Source: Agrobacterium larrymoorei (GTDB taxonomy: Bacteria; Pseudomonadota; Alphaproteobacteria; Rhizobiales; Rhizobiaceae). From it: a DNA stretch of 64,000 nt. The DNA is taken from NCBI RefSeq assembly GCF_005145045.1, contig NZ_CP039691.1, positions 2,058,001 through 2,122,000 of the forward strand, read 5' to 3'. Below the pieces are notes generated by a model. The model had not been told where the DNA came from and did no database searches. It saw nothing but the letters and a program-made list of their open reading frames with translations. The translations under genes and the position numbers were made by a program. Positions 54,964-64,000 of this stretch are shown one piece after another. Position 1 is the first letter of the stretch. Each line of letters opens with the position of its first letter.

Positions 54964-56004
54964 TCAAGGCAACATCCGCTCATCCTTTGCGGGCAGATAG
55001 CTGGCATCGAACACCTGCTCGGCCTTCAGATTGCCCTTCAGCCCAATCGAAACCTTCAGCGTTTCCATGGAGGCCGCAAGCCGTGCCGGGTCGATGCCGC
55101 CCATGCCGTTTTCGATCACGTAGGGTGTCTTGATGTTCATCGCGTTCGCCATGGTCAAGCGCTGCAATTCGATGTCGCTGTTCAGCGTTTCGTTGCGCTT
55201 GAGGACGGCCGCCACACCCTCTTCCGGGTTCTTCACGGCATCGGCAAAACCCTTTGCCAGAGCCTTCAGGAAGCCTTTGACGGCTTCTGGATTTTCCGTA
55301 GCGAAATCAGTGTTTACCAACACGGCGTTGCCATAAAGATTCAAGCCATGCTCCGCCATCAGGATGGTGGAGATGTCATCGTCCGAAATCCCTTGAGCCT
55401 TGAGGTTCAGGATCACCGAAAAGGCGAAGCCGAAAACCGCATCGACATCGCCCTTGGCAAGCATCGGCTCGCGCACGGGAAAGCCGATCGATTCGATTTT
55501 GATGTTGCTGTCATCGATCTTGGCGACCTGCTTGAATGCCTTCCACTGCGCAAACGCGCCATCCGGCGGCGGCGCACCGAGCTTCTTGCCTTCGAGCGAC
55601 TTGGGATCGTCCGTTACGCCCAGCGCCTTGCGTCCCACGACTGCGAAGGTCGGGCGCTCGTAGACCATGTAAACGGCCTTCACCTTCTGAGACGGGTCTT
55701 CGTCCAGAAACTTCATGACCGAATTGATGTCGCCGAATCCAATCTGGTAAGCGCCGGTGGCAACGCGCGGAATGGCTTCCACCGAGCCATTGCCGCTATC
55801 GATAGTGACATCAAGACCCTCGGCCTTGAAGTAACCCTTGTCGAGCGCGAGCAGAAATCCGGCGGATGGACCTTCGAACTTCCAGTCGAGCGTGAATTTT
55901 ATCGGCGTTTTCGCGAAGGCTGGCAGGGGTACGGTGGAGATGCCTGCGAGCAAACCAATAGCGGCCAAAGCCGCTGTTTTAGAAAACAGCCTTCGCGTTA
56001 CCAT
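54964..56004 (-). CDS. ABC substrate-binding protein, NMT1/THI5-like
   Basis: A 346-aa periplasmic protein with a signal peptide (RRLFSKTAALAAIGLLAGISTVPLPAFA). The mature part TPIKFTLDWKFEGPSAGFLLALDKGYFKAEGLDVTI is the NMT1-like signature shared by thiamine-precursor, riboflavin, sulfonate and nitrate binders. Substrate cannot be assigned. GAGGGAAA precedes ATG 56004. First gene of the operon; the intact RIME-like unit separates it from the ATPase. Confidence 0.9.
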   Translation of the reverse strand: MVTRRLFSKTAALAAIGLLAGISTVPLPAFAKTPIKFTLDWKFEGPSAGFLLALDKGYFKAEGLDVTIDSGNGSVEAIPRVATGAYQIGFGDINSVMKFLDEDPSQKVKAVYMVYERPTFAVVGRKALGVTDDPKSLEGKKLGAPPPDGAFAQWKAFKQVAKIDDSNIKIESIGFPVREPMLAKGDVDAVFGFAFSVILNLKAQGISDDDISTILMAEHGLNLYGNAVLVNTDFATENPEAVKGFLKALAKGFADAVKNPEEGVAAVLKRNETLNSDIELQRLTMANAMNIKTPYVIENGMGGIDPARLAASMETLKVSIGLKGNLKAEQVFDASYLPAKDERMLP

Positions 56005-56036
56005 TCTGAAATTTCCCTCTGGAGGTTTTTTATGTC

Positions 56037-56053
56037 GTTTGTGTCATACAAAC
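56037..56053. promoter_or_regulatory. Candidate operator upstream of ABC operon
   Basis: GTTTGT-GTCAT-ACAAAC, a perfect 6-bp inverted repeat with 5-base spacer, 33 bases upstream of the binding-protein start. Position and symmetry fit a regulator site; no regulator is nearby. Confidence 0.35.
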
Positions 56054-56289
56054 CAATTTCCGCCATGATGGCAAGAACTAATAGCTCATATTTTGATCAA
56101 AAAATTATTTGCGCAAAAATGCGCCATATTCCTGTCTGCGCTTGGGCAACAACGCTATTTTGTGGGCAGCAACAAACGCTTGTCACATCATTGTTCACAA
56201 GATGAACACATCGTTCGCAACCGGCGGGATTGCGAAAAGCTTTAAGCCGAAGAACATAGCGCCACGAATGAAATCCGGAGAAACCCGAA

Positions 56290-57849
56290 ATGACATCCGC
56301 CCTCGGCATCCACCACATCACCATGTTGACGCGCAAGGTGCAGGCTAATGTGGATTTCTATGCGGGCTTTCTGGGCTTGAGGCTGGTGAAGCGCACGGCC
56401 GGCTTCGAAGATGCCATGCAGCTTCATCTTCTCTATGGCGATTATTCCGCCTCCCCCGGCTCGCTGATGACGTTTCTCGTTTGGGAAGATGGCGGACAGG
56501 GGCGCGTGGGTTATGGCCAGACGCTGGAAGTTTCGCTTGCCATCGATCCCGCCAGCATCGGTTTCTGGCTGACGCGCGCGCTTCAGGCAGGCGTGCGCAC
56601 CGAAGGACCGATGGAAGAGTTCGGCGAGCCTGTCATCCGCCTCAAGGACCCGGATGGCATCATCATCAAGCTCGTTGGTACCGATGCCTTCCCGGAAGCT
56701 GAGCCGCATGAGGCACCGGGCATTCCGCTCGAACACGCCATTCGCCGCATTCGCGGCGCAACGATGCTGAGCGAAGTGCCGGAAGAAACGGAGAGCTTTC
56801 TGGCGAAGCATTTCGGCTATGTTAGGCAGGAGCAGCAGGGCTCCATCCGCCGCATGTCCTCCACATCTGGCGATATCATCGATGTACGCGATGCGACCGG
56901 CTTCTGGTCCAGCGCGCCGGGCACCGGCACGGTGGATCACATCGCCTTCCGCGCCCGCGATATGGACGATCTGACGGAAACCCTGAGCGCGCTCAAATCG
57001 CTGAATTCCTCCACCACAAACGCCCATGATCGCAAATATTTCTATTCGCTCTATGTGCGCGAACCCGGTGGCGTGCTGATTGAAATGGCAACGGATGCGC
57101 CCGGCATGACGGTGGATGAGGCGCTGGAAACACTTGGGCAGGAACTGTTCATTCCGCCGCTCTTCATGCGCGATGAAGAGGATGTGCGCGTAGCGCTGCC
57201 GCAATTTTCCATGCCGGGAGAAGAACGCGTCATCTATCGCGACCTGCCCTTCGTTCACCGCTTCCACACGCCTGCCGAGCGGGATGGCAGCGTCATCGTG
57301 CTGTTGCACGGGACCGGCGGCAGCGAGACCAGCCTGATGGCAATGGCGCATCGTGCAAACCCCAACGCAACGCTTCTCGGCGTGCGCGGGCGCAGCACGG
57401 AAGAGGACGTGGCCCGCTGGTTCCGCCGCTTTGCCGACCTTACATTCGATCAAAAGGACATAGCAGCCGAAGCGGAAGCCTTTGCAGCCTTCATGGAAGG
57501 TGCGGTGCACGCCTATGGCATCGAGCGCGAAAAGCTCAGCTTCATCGGCCACTCCAACGGCGCAAACTTCCTCACCGCCTTCTTCGCCCTGCACCCGGAA
57601 TGGGCCGCAGATACCCTGCTGCTTCGCCCCATGCCCGTTCTGGACCATTGGCCCCCAGCGGATTTTACCGGAAAACGCTTCCTGCTGGCCGCGGGAGAAA
57701 CCGACAGGCATCGCGACAAGGCGCATGAACTGGCGGCAATTCTGGAAGGTAACGGCGCGAAGGCTGAGGTGAGGATTTTGCCCAATAGCCATGATCTTGG
57801 ATTTGAGGATGTGGAGTTGGCGAAGGAGTGGGTTGCTGTGGGTGCATAA
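56290..57849 (+). CDS. VOC ring-cleavage dioxygenase fused to alpha/beta hydrolase
   Basis: A 519-aa two-domain protein. Residues 1-310 are an MhqO/PcpA-like extradiol dioxygenase: ALGIHHITMLTRKVQANVDFY with a metal His, DHIAFR with a second His, GVLIEMATD with the Glu. Residues about 325-519 are an alpha/beta hydrolase like MhqD: VIVLLHGTGGSE oxyanion loop, nucleophile FIGHSNGANFL, Asp in AGETDRH and His in LPNSHDLG. Bacillus encodes these as separate genes induced by quinones; here they are one polypeptide. Likely role in quinone or aromatic detoxification, inferred. Confidence 0.85.
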   Translation: MTSALGIHHITMLTRKVQANVDFYAGFLGLRLVKRTAGFEDAMQLHLLYGDYSASPGSLMTFLVWEDGGQGRVGYGQTLEVSLAIDPASIGFWLTRALQAGVRTEGPMEEFGEPVIRLKDPDGIIIKLVGTDAFPEAEPHEAPGIPLEHAIRRIRGATMLSEVPEETESFLAKHFGYVRQEQQGSIRRMSSTSGDIIDVRDATGFWSSAPGTGTVDHIAFRARDMDDLTETLSALKSLNSSTTNAHDRKYFYSLYVREPGGVLIEMATDAPGMTVDEALETLGQELFIPPLFMRDEEDVRVALPQFSMPGEERVIYRDLPFVHRFHTPAERDGSVIVLLHGTGGSETSLMAMAHRANPNATLLGVRGRSTEEDVARWFRRFADLTFDQKDIAAEAEAFAAFMEGAVHAYGIEREKLSFIGHSNGANFLTAFFALHPEWAADTLLLRPMPVLDHWPPADFTGKRFLLAAGETDRHRDKAHELAAILEGNGAKAEVRILPNSHDLGFEDVELAKEWVAVGA

Positions 57850-57855
57850 AGATAG

Positions 57856-58050
57856 GCCTGAACCCCTCACTTGCAATTTCTAACACTTAGCTTTCAGCTA
57901 AGATGTTGAAATTGCTTTCTCTCCCACAAGGGGAGAGATAGGGTGGGCGCCTCGCCGCTTACACCGCTACCTCTACCCTTGTGGGAGAGGAAGAAAAATC
58001 ATGATCTTAGCTTCAGCTAAGTCATAGATTTTTCAGGTGAGGGGTCAGGC
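57856..58050. repeat. 195-bp palindromic element with nested hairpins
   Basis: Bounded by GCCTGAACCCCTCAC and its near complement GTGAGGGGTCAGGC. Inside lie CTTAGCTTTCAGCTAAG, a second CTTAGCTTCAGCTAAG hairpin, and CTCTCCCACAAGGGGAGAG facing CTACCCTTGTGGGAGAGG, plus a central GGTGGGCGCC. Distinct from the RIME-like units. It fills most of the 281-base gap before the DUF2339 gene; no gene. Confidence 0.75.
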
Positions 58051-58130
58051 TTACTTCCCCAAATCCACAACCAAGCTTGCACACACCGCAATAAAAGGCT
58101 TTAAAAAACAGGACTGTACGCGGAGTGCTC

Positions 58131-60938
58131 ATGACGTCCTTCCTGCTTCTTCTTATCGTCGGCTATGTGGTTGCGTTTTTCTACACGCTGAATGCCAGCA
58201 TAAAGAATTCCAGACGCCTTGGGGAGCTGGAAAAGGAAGTCTCGGCGCTGAAGGCGCAGGCTGCGGCGGGCGTCGCGCCTGTAGCACCAGAAGCGACGGT
58301 GCAGGAAGCTGCGGCAATCCAGGAAGAGAACGCGGAAGCAGCAGCCTTCCAAGCTGAAGACGAACCGGAAGAAGACACGCCAACGCCAGCAATCGCAGCG
58401 CAGGTCACGGCAGAAGATGTAACGCAGGAAGACGTCGCTTCGGCACAGTCGATGCCACCGTCTACGCCTCCAGCGATAGCAGCACCCGTTGCGCCTCCAG
58501 CGAAAGAAAGCTTCGAAAGCAGGCTTGGCGCACGCTGGGCTGTGTGGGCTGGCGGCCTGGCGCTCGCGTTGGGTGGCATTTTCCTCGTCAAATATTCCAT
58601 CGAAAGCGGCCTTCTGAGCCCTGCCGTGCGGCCGGCGATGGCGGCCATATTCGGGCTTCTGCTTGCCGCTGCCGGTGAAGCGGTTCGGCGAAAGGCCGTG
58701 CCGGGCATCGCTGCCGCCTATTCCAACGCCATGATCCCCGGCGTGCTGACAGCCGCTGCATCGCTCACGCTCTTCGGCGTGGTGTACGCGGCATACGGCA
58801 TCTACGATTATATCGGCCCTACCTCTGCCTTCATCGCGCTCGCACTCGTGGCCTTCGCGACGCTGGGTCTTTCCCTGCTTCACGGACAGGCACTCGCCGG
58901 GCTCGGCCTCTTCGGCTCCATGGTAACGCCTGCGCTGATTTCCACCGAAACGCCCAGCATATGGACGCTCTTCATCTTCCTCACCGTTTCATGGGCGGCG
59001 ACTGCGCTTGCGGCGCGCAGCCAGCGCTGGCATGTCGTTCCGGCACTTGCCAATATCGGCATGGGGCTGTGGGCGCTGGGTTACATGACCTTTACGGACC
59101 TCGTGGAGATAGAGCCCGTTCTCGCAGGCCTGCTTGCCATGGTGGCGGGAACGATCTGGATATGGCCGGGCAAGGCTTATGAGCATTCCCGAGATCTGGA
59201 AATCCATGCGGCTAAGTCGGACAGCTACTTCCCTGCCGTGGCTGAGTTGCTGGGCAGGCCGCCGCTCTTCATCAACATTACCGTCGCTCTCGCAGTCGTG
59301 CTGCCAGCCATAGCTCTTTCCGGGATGACGACTGCGATAACCATGCATCCGGCCTTCGCCGTTGCCGTTCTTGTCATAGGGCTTGGCGCACTCGGTGCCG
59401 GTCGGCAAAATGCAGTATGGCCGGCCATTTTCGCTGCCCTTGCGGCATTGGGCTGCGCCAATCTGATGGCGCAAATCGGCCTCGATTTTCTTCCGGCACT
59501 CGATGGCCGCGGTGGCGTAACCGCACCTTCCGCCGTCCCAATCGATAACACCATTCAGGCGTCGATCACCCGCATAATAGGCGTTCTGTTTCTGCTATTC
59601 AGCATCGTTGCCATGCGGCGCAAGACAGTGAACGATCCGCGCTTCGGTACGCTTTGGGCCCTCATCGGCGCAACGGTGCCGCTCGGTCTCGGCATCATCA
59701 GTTTCGTCGAATACGGCAATCTGACGCGAGATTGGCTGCACGCCGCCTATGGGCTTGCCGTAGGCTTCGTTCTATTCGGCTTCGCCTATCGCTTCGACAG
59801 GAAGGCTGAGCCCGCGTTTCATTGGCCGGTCAACATTATGGTCTTGGGCTCCTTCCTCGGCTTTACGCTCACCATTCACACGCTGACCTCAGGTCTCGCA
59901 ACCATAATCCTCATTCCGGTTCTCGGTTTTGGTTATGTGCTGGCGGCGCGGTATCGCAACTGGCCAGCCCTCCCCTGGGTCATGGCGGTGGCCAGCCTGT
60001 TCGTGCTGGGTCGCATTGCCTGGGAACCGACAATCGTAGGCCCGCAAAGTCTGGGCACGACGCCGCTCTTCAATGCATTGCTGCCGGGCTACGGAGTTCC
60101 TGCGCTTCTTGCGGTCGCTTCCGCGTGGATGCTGCGAGACTGGCCGGGTGTTCGCATCAAAAACTTCCTCCAGGCCATCGCAAGCCTCATGGCGCTCTTG
60201 GCCATTGCCATCCTCGTGCGCCACGCCATGAATGGCGGCGTGCTGAATGATGCGGTGCCGACGCTTGGGGAACAGTCCATCTATACGCTGCTGACGATCG
60301 GTATGTCCGGCGTTCTAATGACGCTCGACATGAAGAGCCCGAGCCCGATTTTCCGCTATGGCTCCATGGTGGCCGGTGGCATTGCCATGGTGAATGTGCT
60401 GATCGCCCATTTCTTCGGGCTCAACCCCTATTTCACCGGCGAGAACACAGGCTCATGGCCATTCGTCAACCTGCTCCTGATCGGCTATCTCCTGCCCGGC
60501 ATTGCCTATGCGGGTCTGGCCTACTATGCGCGCGGCAAGCGACCGCAGTTTTATGTCACGCTGCTTGCGCTTTCCGGTGCCGCACTCGGTTTTGCCTGGG
60601 CAACGCTTTCCGTGCGCCGCTTCTGGCAAGGTGAAAATATCGCGGACTGGAAGGGCTTCCTTCAGGGCGAGACCTATAGCTACTCGGTGGTGTGGCTCGC
60701 CATCGGCGTACTTCTGTTGGCACTCGGCTCGCGCTTCGATGCCAAGAGCCTGCGGCTCGCCTCTGCAGCACTTGTATTGCTGGCTGTCGCCAAGGCCTTC
60801 CTTATCGATATGAGCAATCTCGAGGGTGTGCTTCGCGCGCTTTCCTTCATCGGGCTCGGTGTGGTGCTGATTGGTATCGGTCTGTTCTACCAGAAAATAT
60901 TGACCTCTCGCCCAAAGGAAGCCGTGGCGCAAGAGTGA
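58131..60938 (+). CDS. Large DUF2339-type membrane protein (935 aa)
   Basis: Starts with one helix (FLLLLIVGYVVAFFYTLNASI), a coiled-coil segment, then an Ala/Glu/Pro-rich linker (about 45-125) and more than 20 hydrophobic segments to the end. The motif FESRLGARWAVWAGGLALALGGIFLVKYSIESGLLSPAVR is the DUF2339 signature. Function unknown; such size and spanning number suggest an envelope role. ATG 58131 with GGAG 6 bases away; GTG 58125 is an alternative. Confidence 0.88.
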   Translation: MTSFLLLLIVGYVVAFFYTLNASIKNSRRLGELEKEVSALKAQAAAGVAPVAPEATVQEAAAIQEENAEAAAFQAEDEPEEDTPTPAIAAQVTAEDVTQEDVASAQSMPPSTPPAIAAPVAPPAKESFESRLGARWAVWAGGLALALGGIFLVKYSIESGLLSPAVRPAMAAIFGLLLAAAGEAVRRKAVPGIAAAYSNAMIPGVLTAAASLTLFGVVYAAYGIYDYIGPTSAFIALALVAFATLGLSLLHGQALAGLGLFGSMVTPALISTETPSIWTLFIFLTVSWAATALAARSQRWHVVPALANIGMGLWALGYMTFTDLVEIEPVLAGLLAMVAGTIWIWPGKAYEHSRDLEIHAAKSDSYFPAVAELLGRPPLFINITVALAVVLPAIALSGMTTAITMHPAFAVAVLVIGLGALGAGRQNAVWPAIFAALAALGCANLMAQIGLDFLPALDGRGGVTAPSAVPIDNTIQASITRIIGVLFLLFSIVAMRRKTVNDPRFGTLWALIGATVPLGLGIISFVEYGNLTRDWLHAAYGLAVGFVLFGFAYRFDRKAEPAFHWPVNIMVLGSFLGFTLTIHTLTSGLATIILIPVLGFGYVLAARYRNWPALPWVMAVASLFVLGRIAWEPTIVGPQSLGTTPLFNALLPGYGVPALLAVASAWMLRDWPGVRIKNFLQAIASLMALLAIAILVRHAMNGGVLNDAVPTLGEQSIYTLLTIGMSGVLMTLDMKSPSPIFRYGSMVAGGIAMVNVLIAHFFGLNPYFTGENTGSWPFVNLLLIGYLLPGIAYAGLAYYARGKRPQFYVTLLALSGAALGFAWATLSVRRFWQGENIADWKGFLQGETYSYSVVWLAIGVLLLALGSRFDAKSLRLASAALVLLAVAKAFLIDMSNLEGVLRALSFIGLGVVLIGIGLFYQKILTSRPKEAVAQE

Positions 60939-60995
60939 TTGCGCCACGCATTCGCGCTGTCTAAAACGCAATTCCATATCTTAAGAGAATCGCCG

Positions 60996-61637
60996 ATGCT
61001 CGCCCAATCCTTCGCGCCTTACGAGGCGCTTGCCGAAACGCTGATACCGCATGCGGCGGAGGGCGATGATGGCTCGCACGATCTGGCGCATATCCACCGC
61101 GTTTTCCGCAATGCCATGCGCATTCACGCTGAAGAAGGCGGCAAAGGAACGGTGCTGGCGGCAAGCGTGCTTCTGCATGATTGCGTGGCGGTGGAGAAGA
61201 ATTCGCCGTTGAGATCGCAGGCCTCCCGCCTTGCTGCCGAAAAGGCGAGCCTTGTTTTAGGCGATATGGGCTGGGAAAGCGCGGATGTCGAGGCCGTGGC
61301 CCATGCCATTCTCACCCACAGTTTTTCCGCCAACATAGCGCCGGAAACGCTGGAGGCGAAAATTTTACAGGATGCGGACCGGCTGGATGCCATCGGCATG
61401 GTGGGCGCCGCCCGCTGTTTTTATATTGCAGGTCGCCTCGGTTCGGCGCTCTATGATCCGGCAGACCCGCTGGCCAGCAACCGCCAGCTGGACGACCGGC
61501 GTTTTGCCATTGACCATTTCGAGAACAAGCTGTTCAAACTTGCCGATGGCTTCCAGACCGAAGCGGGCAGACAGATTGCCAGAGAGCGTCACGAGCGCCT
61601 GAAACAGGTGCTCGATATGTTTCTGGACGAAATTTGA
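60996..61637 (+). CDS. HD-domain phosphohydrolase, YedJ-like
   Basis: A 213-aa protein with the HD order HDLAHIHRVFRNAMRI, LHDCVAVEKNSP, AHAILTHSFS and LQDADRLDAIGMVGAARCF, as in YedJ/YpgQ-type hydrolases. Substrate unknown, perhaps nucleotides. Start ATG 60996 after AAGAGAA; 8 bases before the MOSC gene start. Confidence 0.9.
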   Translation: MLAQSFAPYEALAETLIPHAAEGDDGSHDLAHIHRVFRNAMRIHAEEGGKGTVLAASVLLHDCVAVEKNSPLRSQASRLAAEKASLVLGDMGWESADVEAVAHAILTHSFSANIAPETLEAKILQDADRLDAIGMVGAARCFYIAGRLGSALYDPADPLASNRQLDDRRFAIDHFENKLFKLADGFQTEAGRQIARERHERLKQVLDMFLDEI

Positions 61638-61645
61638 GGACGACA

Positions 61646-62491
61646 ATGCGCATCACCGAGCTCAACATCTATCCCGTAAAAAGCGCGCGTGGCATTTCGT
61701 TGCCGCAAAGCGCCATTTCTGCCGAAGGTCTACCCGGAGACCGCCGCGCGATGCTGGTCGATCCATCCGGCAATTTCGTCACGCAAAGAGAACTGACGTC
61801 GCTCGCCACCCTGAATGTGATGCCGGAGCAGAACGGCTACCGCATTTCCGCCGAAGGCAAGGGAGAGGTTCTCGCCCTGCCCTCCGCATCGCGGCTGGAT
61901 GTGACCGTGTGGCGATCCACGGTCAGTGCGGCCATCGCTCAGGATGATGTGAATGAAACTCTCTCGGAGTGGCTGGGGCAGGAGTTGAAGCTGGCCTTTT
62001 TCGATGGCCAGTCGAGCCGCCTTGCCAATCTGGAATGGACCGGCAGCGAAACGCCCATCACCTTCACCGATGGCTATCAGATACTCGTCACCACGACCGC
62101 CTCGCTCGCAGCGCTGAACGAAAACATGAATGCGAACGGCGAAGACAGCGTCGGCATGGAACGCTTCCGCCCCAACATCGTGCTTGAAACCGATGAGCCT
62201 TGGGCCGAAGACCAATGGGCCGCAATCGAGATCAACGGCATCCGCTTCGACCTCGTAAAGCCCTGCACCCGCTGCATCATGACGACGCAGGATCAGCAGA
62301 CCGGCTCCCGCGATGTGCCCTCCCCGATGAAGGCCATGGGCCGCCTGCGCATGTCCGCCGACCGCCGCGTCCCCGGCGTGCTGTTCGGCTGGAACCTCAC
62401 GCCGCGTGGCGAAGGTGTGATTGCCGTGGGGGATATCGCGCGCGTCGTGGAGCGACGGGATGAAGCCTGGCCACTCAAAAAGCGCGGTTGA
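61646..62491 (+). CDS. MOSC-domain molybdenum-cofactor-binding protein
   Basis: A 281-aa protein with the MOSC N-terminal barrel (RITELNIYPVKSARGISLPQS) and MOSC domain (FRPNIVLET, FDLVKPCTRCIMTTQDQQTG with the cofactor-binding Cys, VPGVLFGWNLTPRGEGVIAVGD). Similar to YcbX and mARC, which reduce N-hydroxylated compounds. Start 61646 with GAGG 7 bases upstream; a GTG at 61634 is possible. Cotranscribed with the HD gene. Confidence 0.92.
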   Translation: MRITELNIYPVKSARGISLPQSAISAEGLPGDRRAMLVDPSGNFVTQRELTSLATLNVMPEQNGYRISAEGKGEVLALPSASRLDVTVWRSTVSAAIAQDDVNETLSEWLGQELKLAFFDGQSSRLANLEWTGSETPITFTDGYQILVTTTASLAALNENMNANGEDSVGMERFRPNIVLETDEPWAEDQWAAIEINGIRFDLVKPCTRCIMTTQDQQTGSRDVPSPMKAMGRLRMSADRRVPGVLFGWNLTPRGEGVIAVGDIARVVERRDEAWPLKKRG

Positions 62492-62662
62492 TCTCCGCTT
62501 CACGGTTATCGCTGGCAAATGATCAGTTGAGCGCTGCACGGATGTTCCCGCAGCGCAAAATCATCCGGCGTAAAAATTTTAGGTATTTTTTAAAAGGTTT
62601 CGATACCCGGGGCCGCATATATCGACCGCCATTGGATTAATTCATTGAGAGCAATCAACACC

Positions 62663-63145
62663 ATGAAAACGAGATTTTTGACGGTAGCTGCACTGTTCCT
62701 CGCAGCTTCAGCGACCGGACGCGCACAGGCTGAAGATGCATCGCTGACGGGCTCTTGGCGCCTTGTAAGCTACGAGGTCGAATCCCAGGACACCGGAAAG
62801 AAAATTCCGGCAATGGGCGATCATCCAACCGGACGGGTCATTTTCACGGACGATCACCGCGTTGCCTTCGTGCTGACTGGCGAAGGCAGAAAGTCAGGCG
62901 CTGGAGACGCGGACAAGGCGGCACTGTTGAATACGCTGGTTGCCTATACCGGAACAGAGGAAACCAAGAACGACGAATGGTGTACCCATGTGGAAGCCGC
63001 ATGGAACCCCGAATGGGTCGGCACCACCCAATGCCGCAAATTCCGCCGCACCGGCGACCGTCTGGAGGTGCTAACCCCCTGGCGACAAATGCCCAACTGG
63101 CCGGGCACGACACGGTCAATCGTTACATTCGAACGAGATAAATGA
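62663..63145 (+). CDS. Exported lipocalin-like protein
   Basis: 160 aa with a signal peptide (KTRFLTVAALFLAASATGRAQA) and a lipocalin-like fold (DASLTGSWRLVSYEVE, GRVIFTDDHRVAFVLTGEGR, WCTHVEAAWNPEWVGTTQCRKFRRTGDRLEVLTP). The two cysteines may pair. Ligand unknown; periplasmic or secreted. Confidence 0.82.
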   Translation: MKTRFLTVAALFLAASATGRAQAEDASLTGSWRLVSYEVESQDTGKKIPAMGDHPTGRVIFTDDHRVAFVLTGEGRKSGAGDADKAALLNTLVAYTGTEETKNDEWCTHVEAAWNPEWVGTTQCRKFRRTGDRLEVLTPWRQMPNWPGTTRSIVTFERDK

Positions 63146-63303
63146 GTTCGAATACCGGGGTGCCCCGTCATGATCGGTTGAATTCTCGAAGGGGGTCTGA
63201 CTTCGTTTGGCACCCCACATCAAATGCACTGATGCCGGGTCAAGCCGACTCGCTTTCCCACACAGTTGCCGAAGTCGGGTAGCGCAACGGCTCCCCTCCC
63301 TCG

Positions 63304-63705
63304 GCGTCATCCTCTGGCTTGACCCACTGCTGTCCGGTTTAGATTCCTTAGCACTTTATGCAAGGCCAGAGGCTTGAGGAGAGACGGTAAATCCGCCCGC
63401 AACCGTCATCCTCGGCCTTGTGCCGAGGATCTACCAACGTCAACAAAATCAATCGGTTGCAGATCCTCGGGACAAGCCCGAGGATGACGGAGGTGGGCTT
63501 TGCGATGCTCTTCGTCCCCCCGGCAAATATCGTTCTCTTGTAACGACGTCAAAATGGCAGAAAAACATACAAAGTGGAGCAGGATTAATAAGCTTAAGGC
63601 TACTCCGAAAATCTAAACCGGACAGCAGTGGGCTTGACCCGAGGATCCACAACCGTTTGATTTCGTTGATGGCGATGGATCCTCAGCTCAAGGCCCAGGA
63701 TGACG
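63304..63705. repeat. RIME-like repeat, left arm interrupted
   Basis: Left arm GTCATCCTCTGGCTTGACCC split by a 304-bp element at 63326, then GAGGATCC, spacer CACAACCGTTTGATTTCGTT, and an intact but diverged right arm ATCCTCAGCTCAAGGCCCAGGATGAC. The right arm lacks the GGG-N5-CCC tip and is empty. Bases 63146-63303 and 63706-63888 hold no gene. Confidence 0.75.
63326..63629. mobile_element. MITE-like element, subfamily A copy 3
   Basis: 304 bp, both ends ACTGCTGTCCGGTTTAGATT (inverted). Flanks TGGCTTGACCC (63315-63325) and GGGCTTGACCC (63630-63640) match at 10 of 11. Same orientation as the copy at 25887 and nearly identical to it, which indicates recent spread. Internal palindrome retained; no gene. 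Confidence 0.85.
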
Positions 63706-63888
63706 GCAGTGGGTGTGGCGATGGAGACACACATCCCGCGCCAGTCCTCCGTCTGCGCCCCAAAATCACGATGTGCACTCAACACAACGCCCCCACCCCA
63801 TCAATCCCCTTGATACACACGTCAAGAAAAGTCGCTGGCGCTCAACATTGCAGATGAATAATATCCTTCCACTATCTGGAGGAAAATC

Positions 63889-64000
63889 ATGTCCGCTGTG
63901 TCGAGCCAAACAACCTGTCGGCCAATGCCGTGGTTGATCATCATTGCGGGGTCTTTGATTGCCGTGCTGACCTTTGGGCCGCGTTCGGCCATGGGGTTCT
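63889..64000 (+). CDS. MFS transporter, 5' end only
   Basis: The window ends inside this gene. The first 37 residues include PMPWLIIIAGSLIAVLTFGP and RSAMGF, the first helix wording of MFS permeases of the oxalate/formate-like group. GGAGG stands 7 bases before ATG 63889. The rest is outside the window. Confidence 0.65.
   Translation, partial: MSAVSSQTTCRPMPWLIIIAGSLIAVLTFGPRSAMGF

Noticed and set aside
56242..57876. Minus-strand frame of 544 codons
   Set aside because: Antisense shadow of the dioxygenase-hydrolase fusion, no recognisable motif.

Overview
The window looks like a chromosomal segment of a Rhizobiaceae member, most likely of the Agrobacterium/Rhizobium group. This rests on gene order (fabD-fabG-acpP-fabF; rpsF-rpsR-DUF2232-rplI; dnaB, alr, radA, cvpA-purF; psd-pssA), on alphaproteobacterial traits such as the Arg/Asp-rich tail of S6 and the acidic tail of L9, and on many two-hairpin intergenic repeats resembling rhizobial intergenic mosaic elements (RIME). 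No database search was possible, so all names come from motifs, length and context.

Layout. 1-4.0 kb: fatty-acid synthesis genes on the minus strand. 4.1-7.4 kb: an aldo/keto reductase, a LuxR-type regulator and three tandem small exported proteins. 7.4-10.2 kb: ribosomal operon rpsF-rpsR-DUF2232-rplI. 10.2-13.3 kb: mobile-repeat clusters around a DMT transporter with a divergent ArsR-like regulator. 13.3-16.5 kb: a marR-emrB-emrA type efflux operon. 16.9-25.8 kb: dnaB, an ABC exporter, alr, a ParDE module, radA, cvpA and purF. 25.8-31.6 kb: repeats, an IS4-family IS, an SDR gene, cysS and an IS5-family IS. 31.6-34.4 kb: a translationally coupled operon of DUF559, three GFA paralogues and an iminopeptidase-like hydrolase. 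35-42.9 kb: rarD-like, LOG, a LysM protein, an Atm1-like ABC exporter and psd-pssA. 43-53.2 kb: a PleD-like GGDEF protein, SRAP, YnfA, GST, NUDIX, small exported proteins, YgfZ, an HD protein, a phosphatase, an EF-hand protein, MscS and an MNT/HEPN module. 53.2-61 kb: a NitT/TauT-type ABC transporter, a VOC dioxygenase/hydrolase fusion and a DUF2339 giant membrane protein. 61-64 kb: HD, MOSC and lipocalin-like proteins, a repeat cluster and the start of an MFS gene.

The most notable system is a transposition network. One complete IS4-family element (26260-27529) has termini ACTGCTGTCCGGTTTAAATT and an exact 11-bp duplication GGGTCAAGCCC. Six elements of about 300 bp without a transposase share its ends. 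All seven sit in the GGG-N5-CCC tip of hairpin arms of RIME-like palindromes, and two such palindromes have both arms occupied. An empty palindrome at 54848-54933 shows the uninterrupted target. This target shape is the one known for IS231A (also IS4 family). I infer that the IS, or a relative, mobilises these elements in trans.
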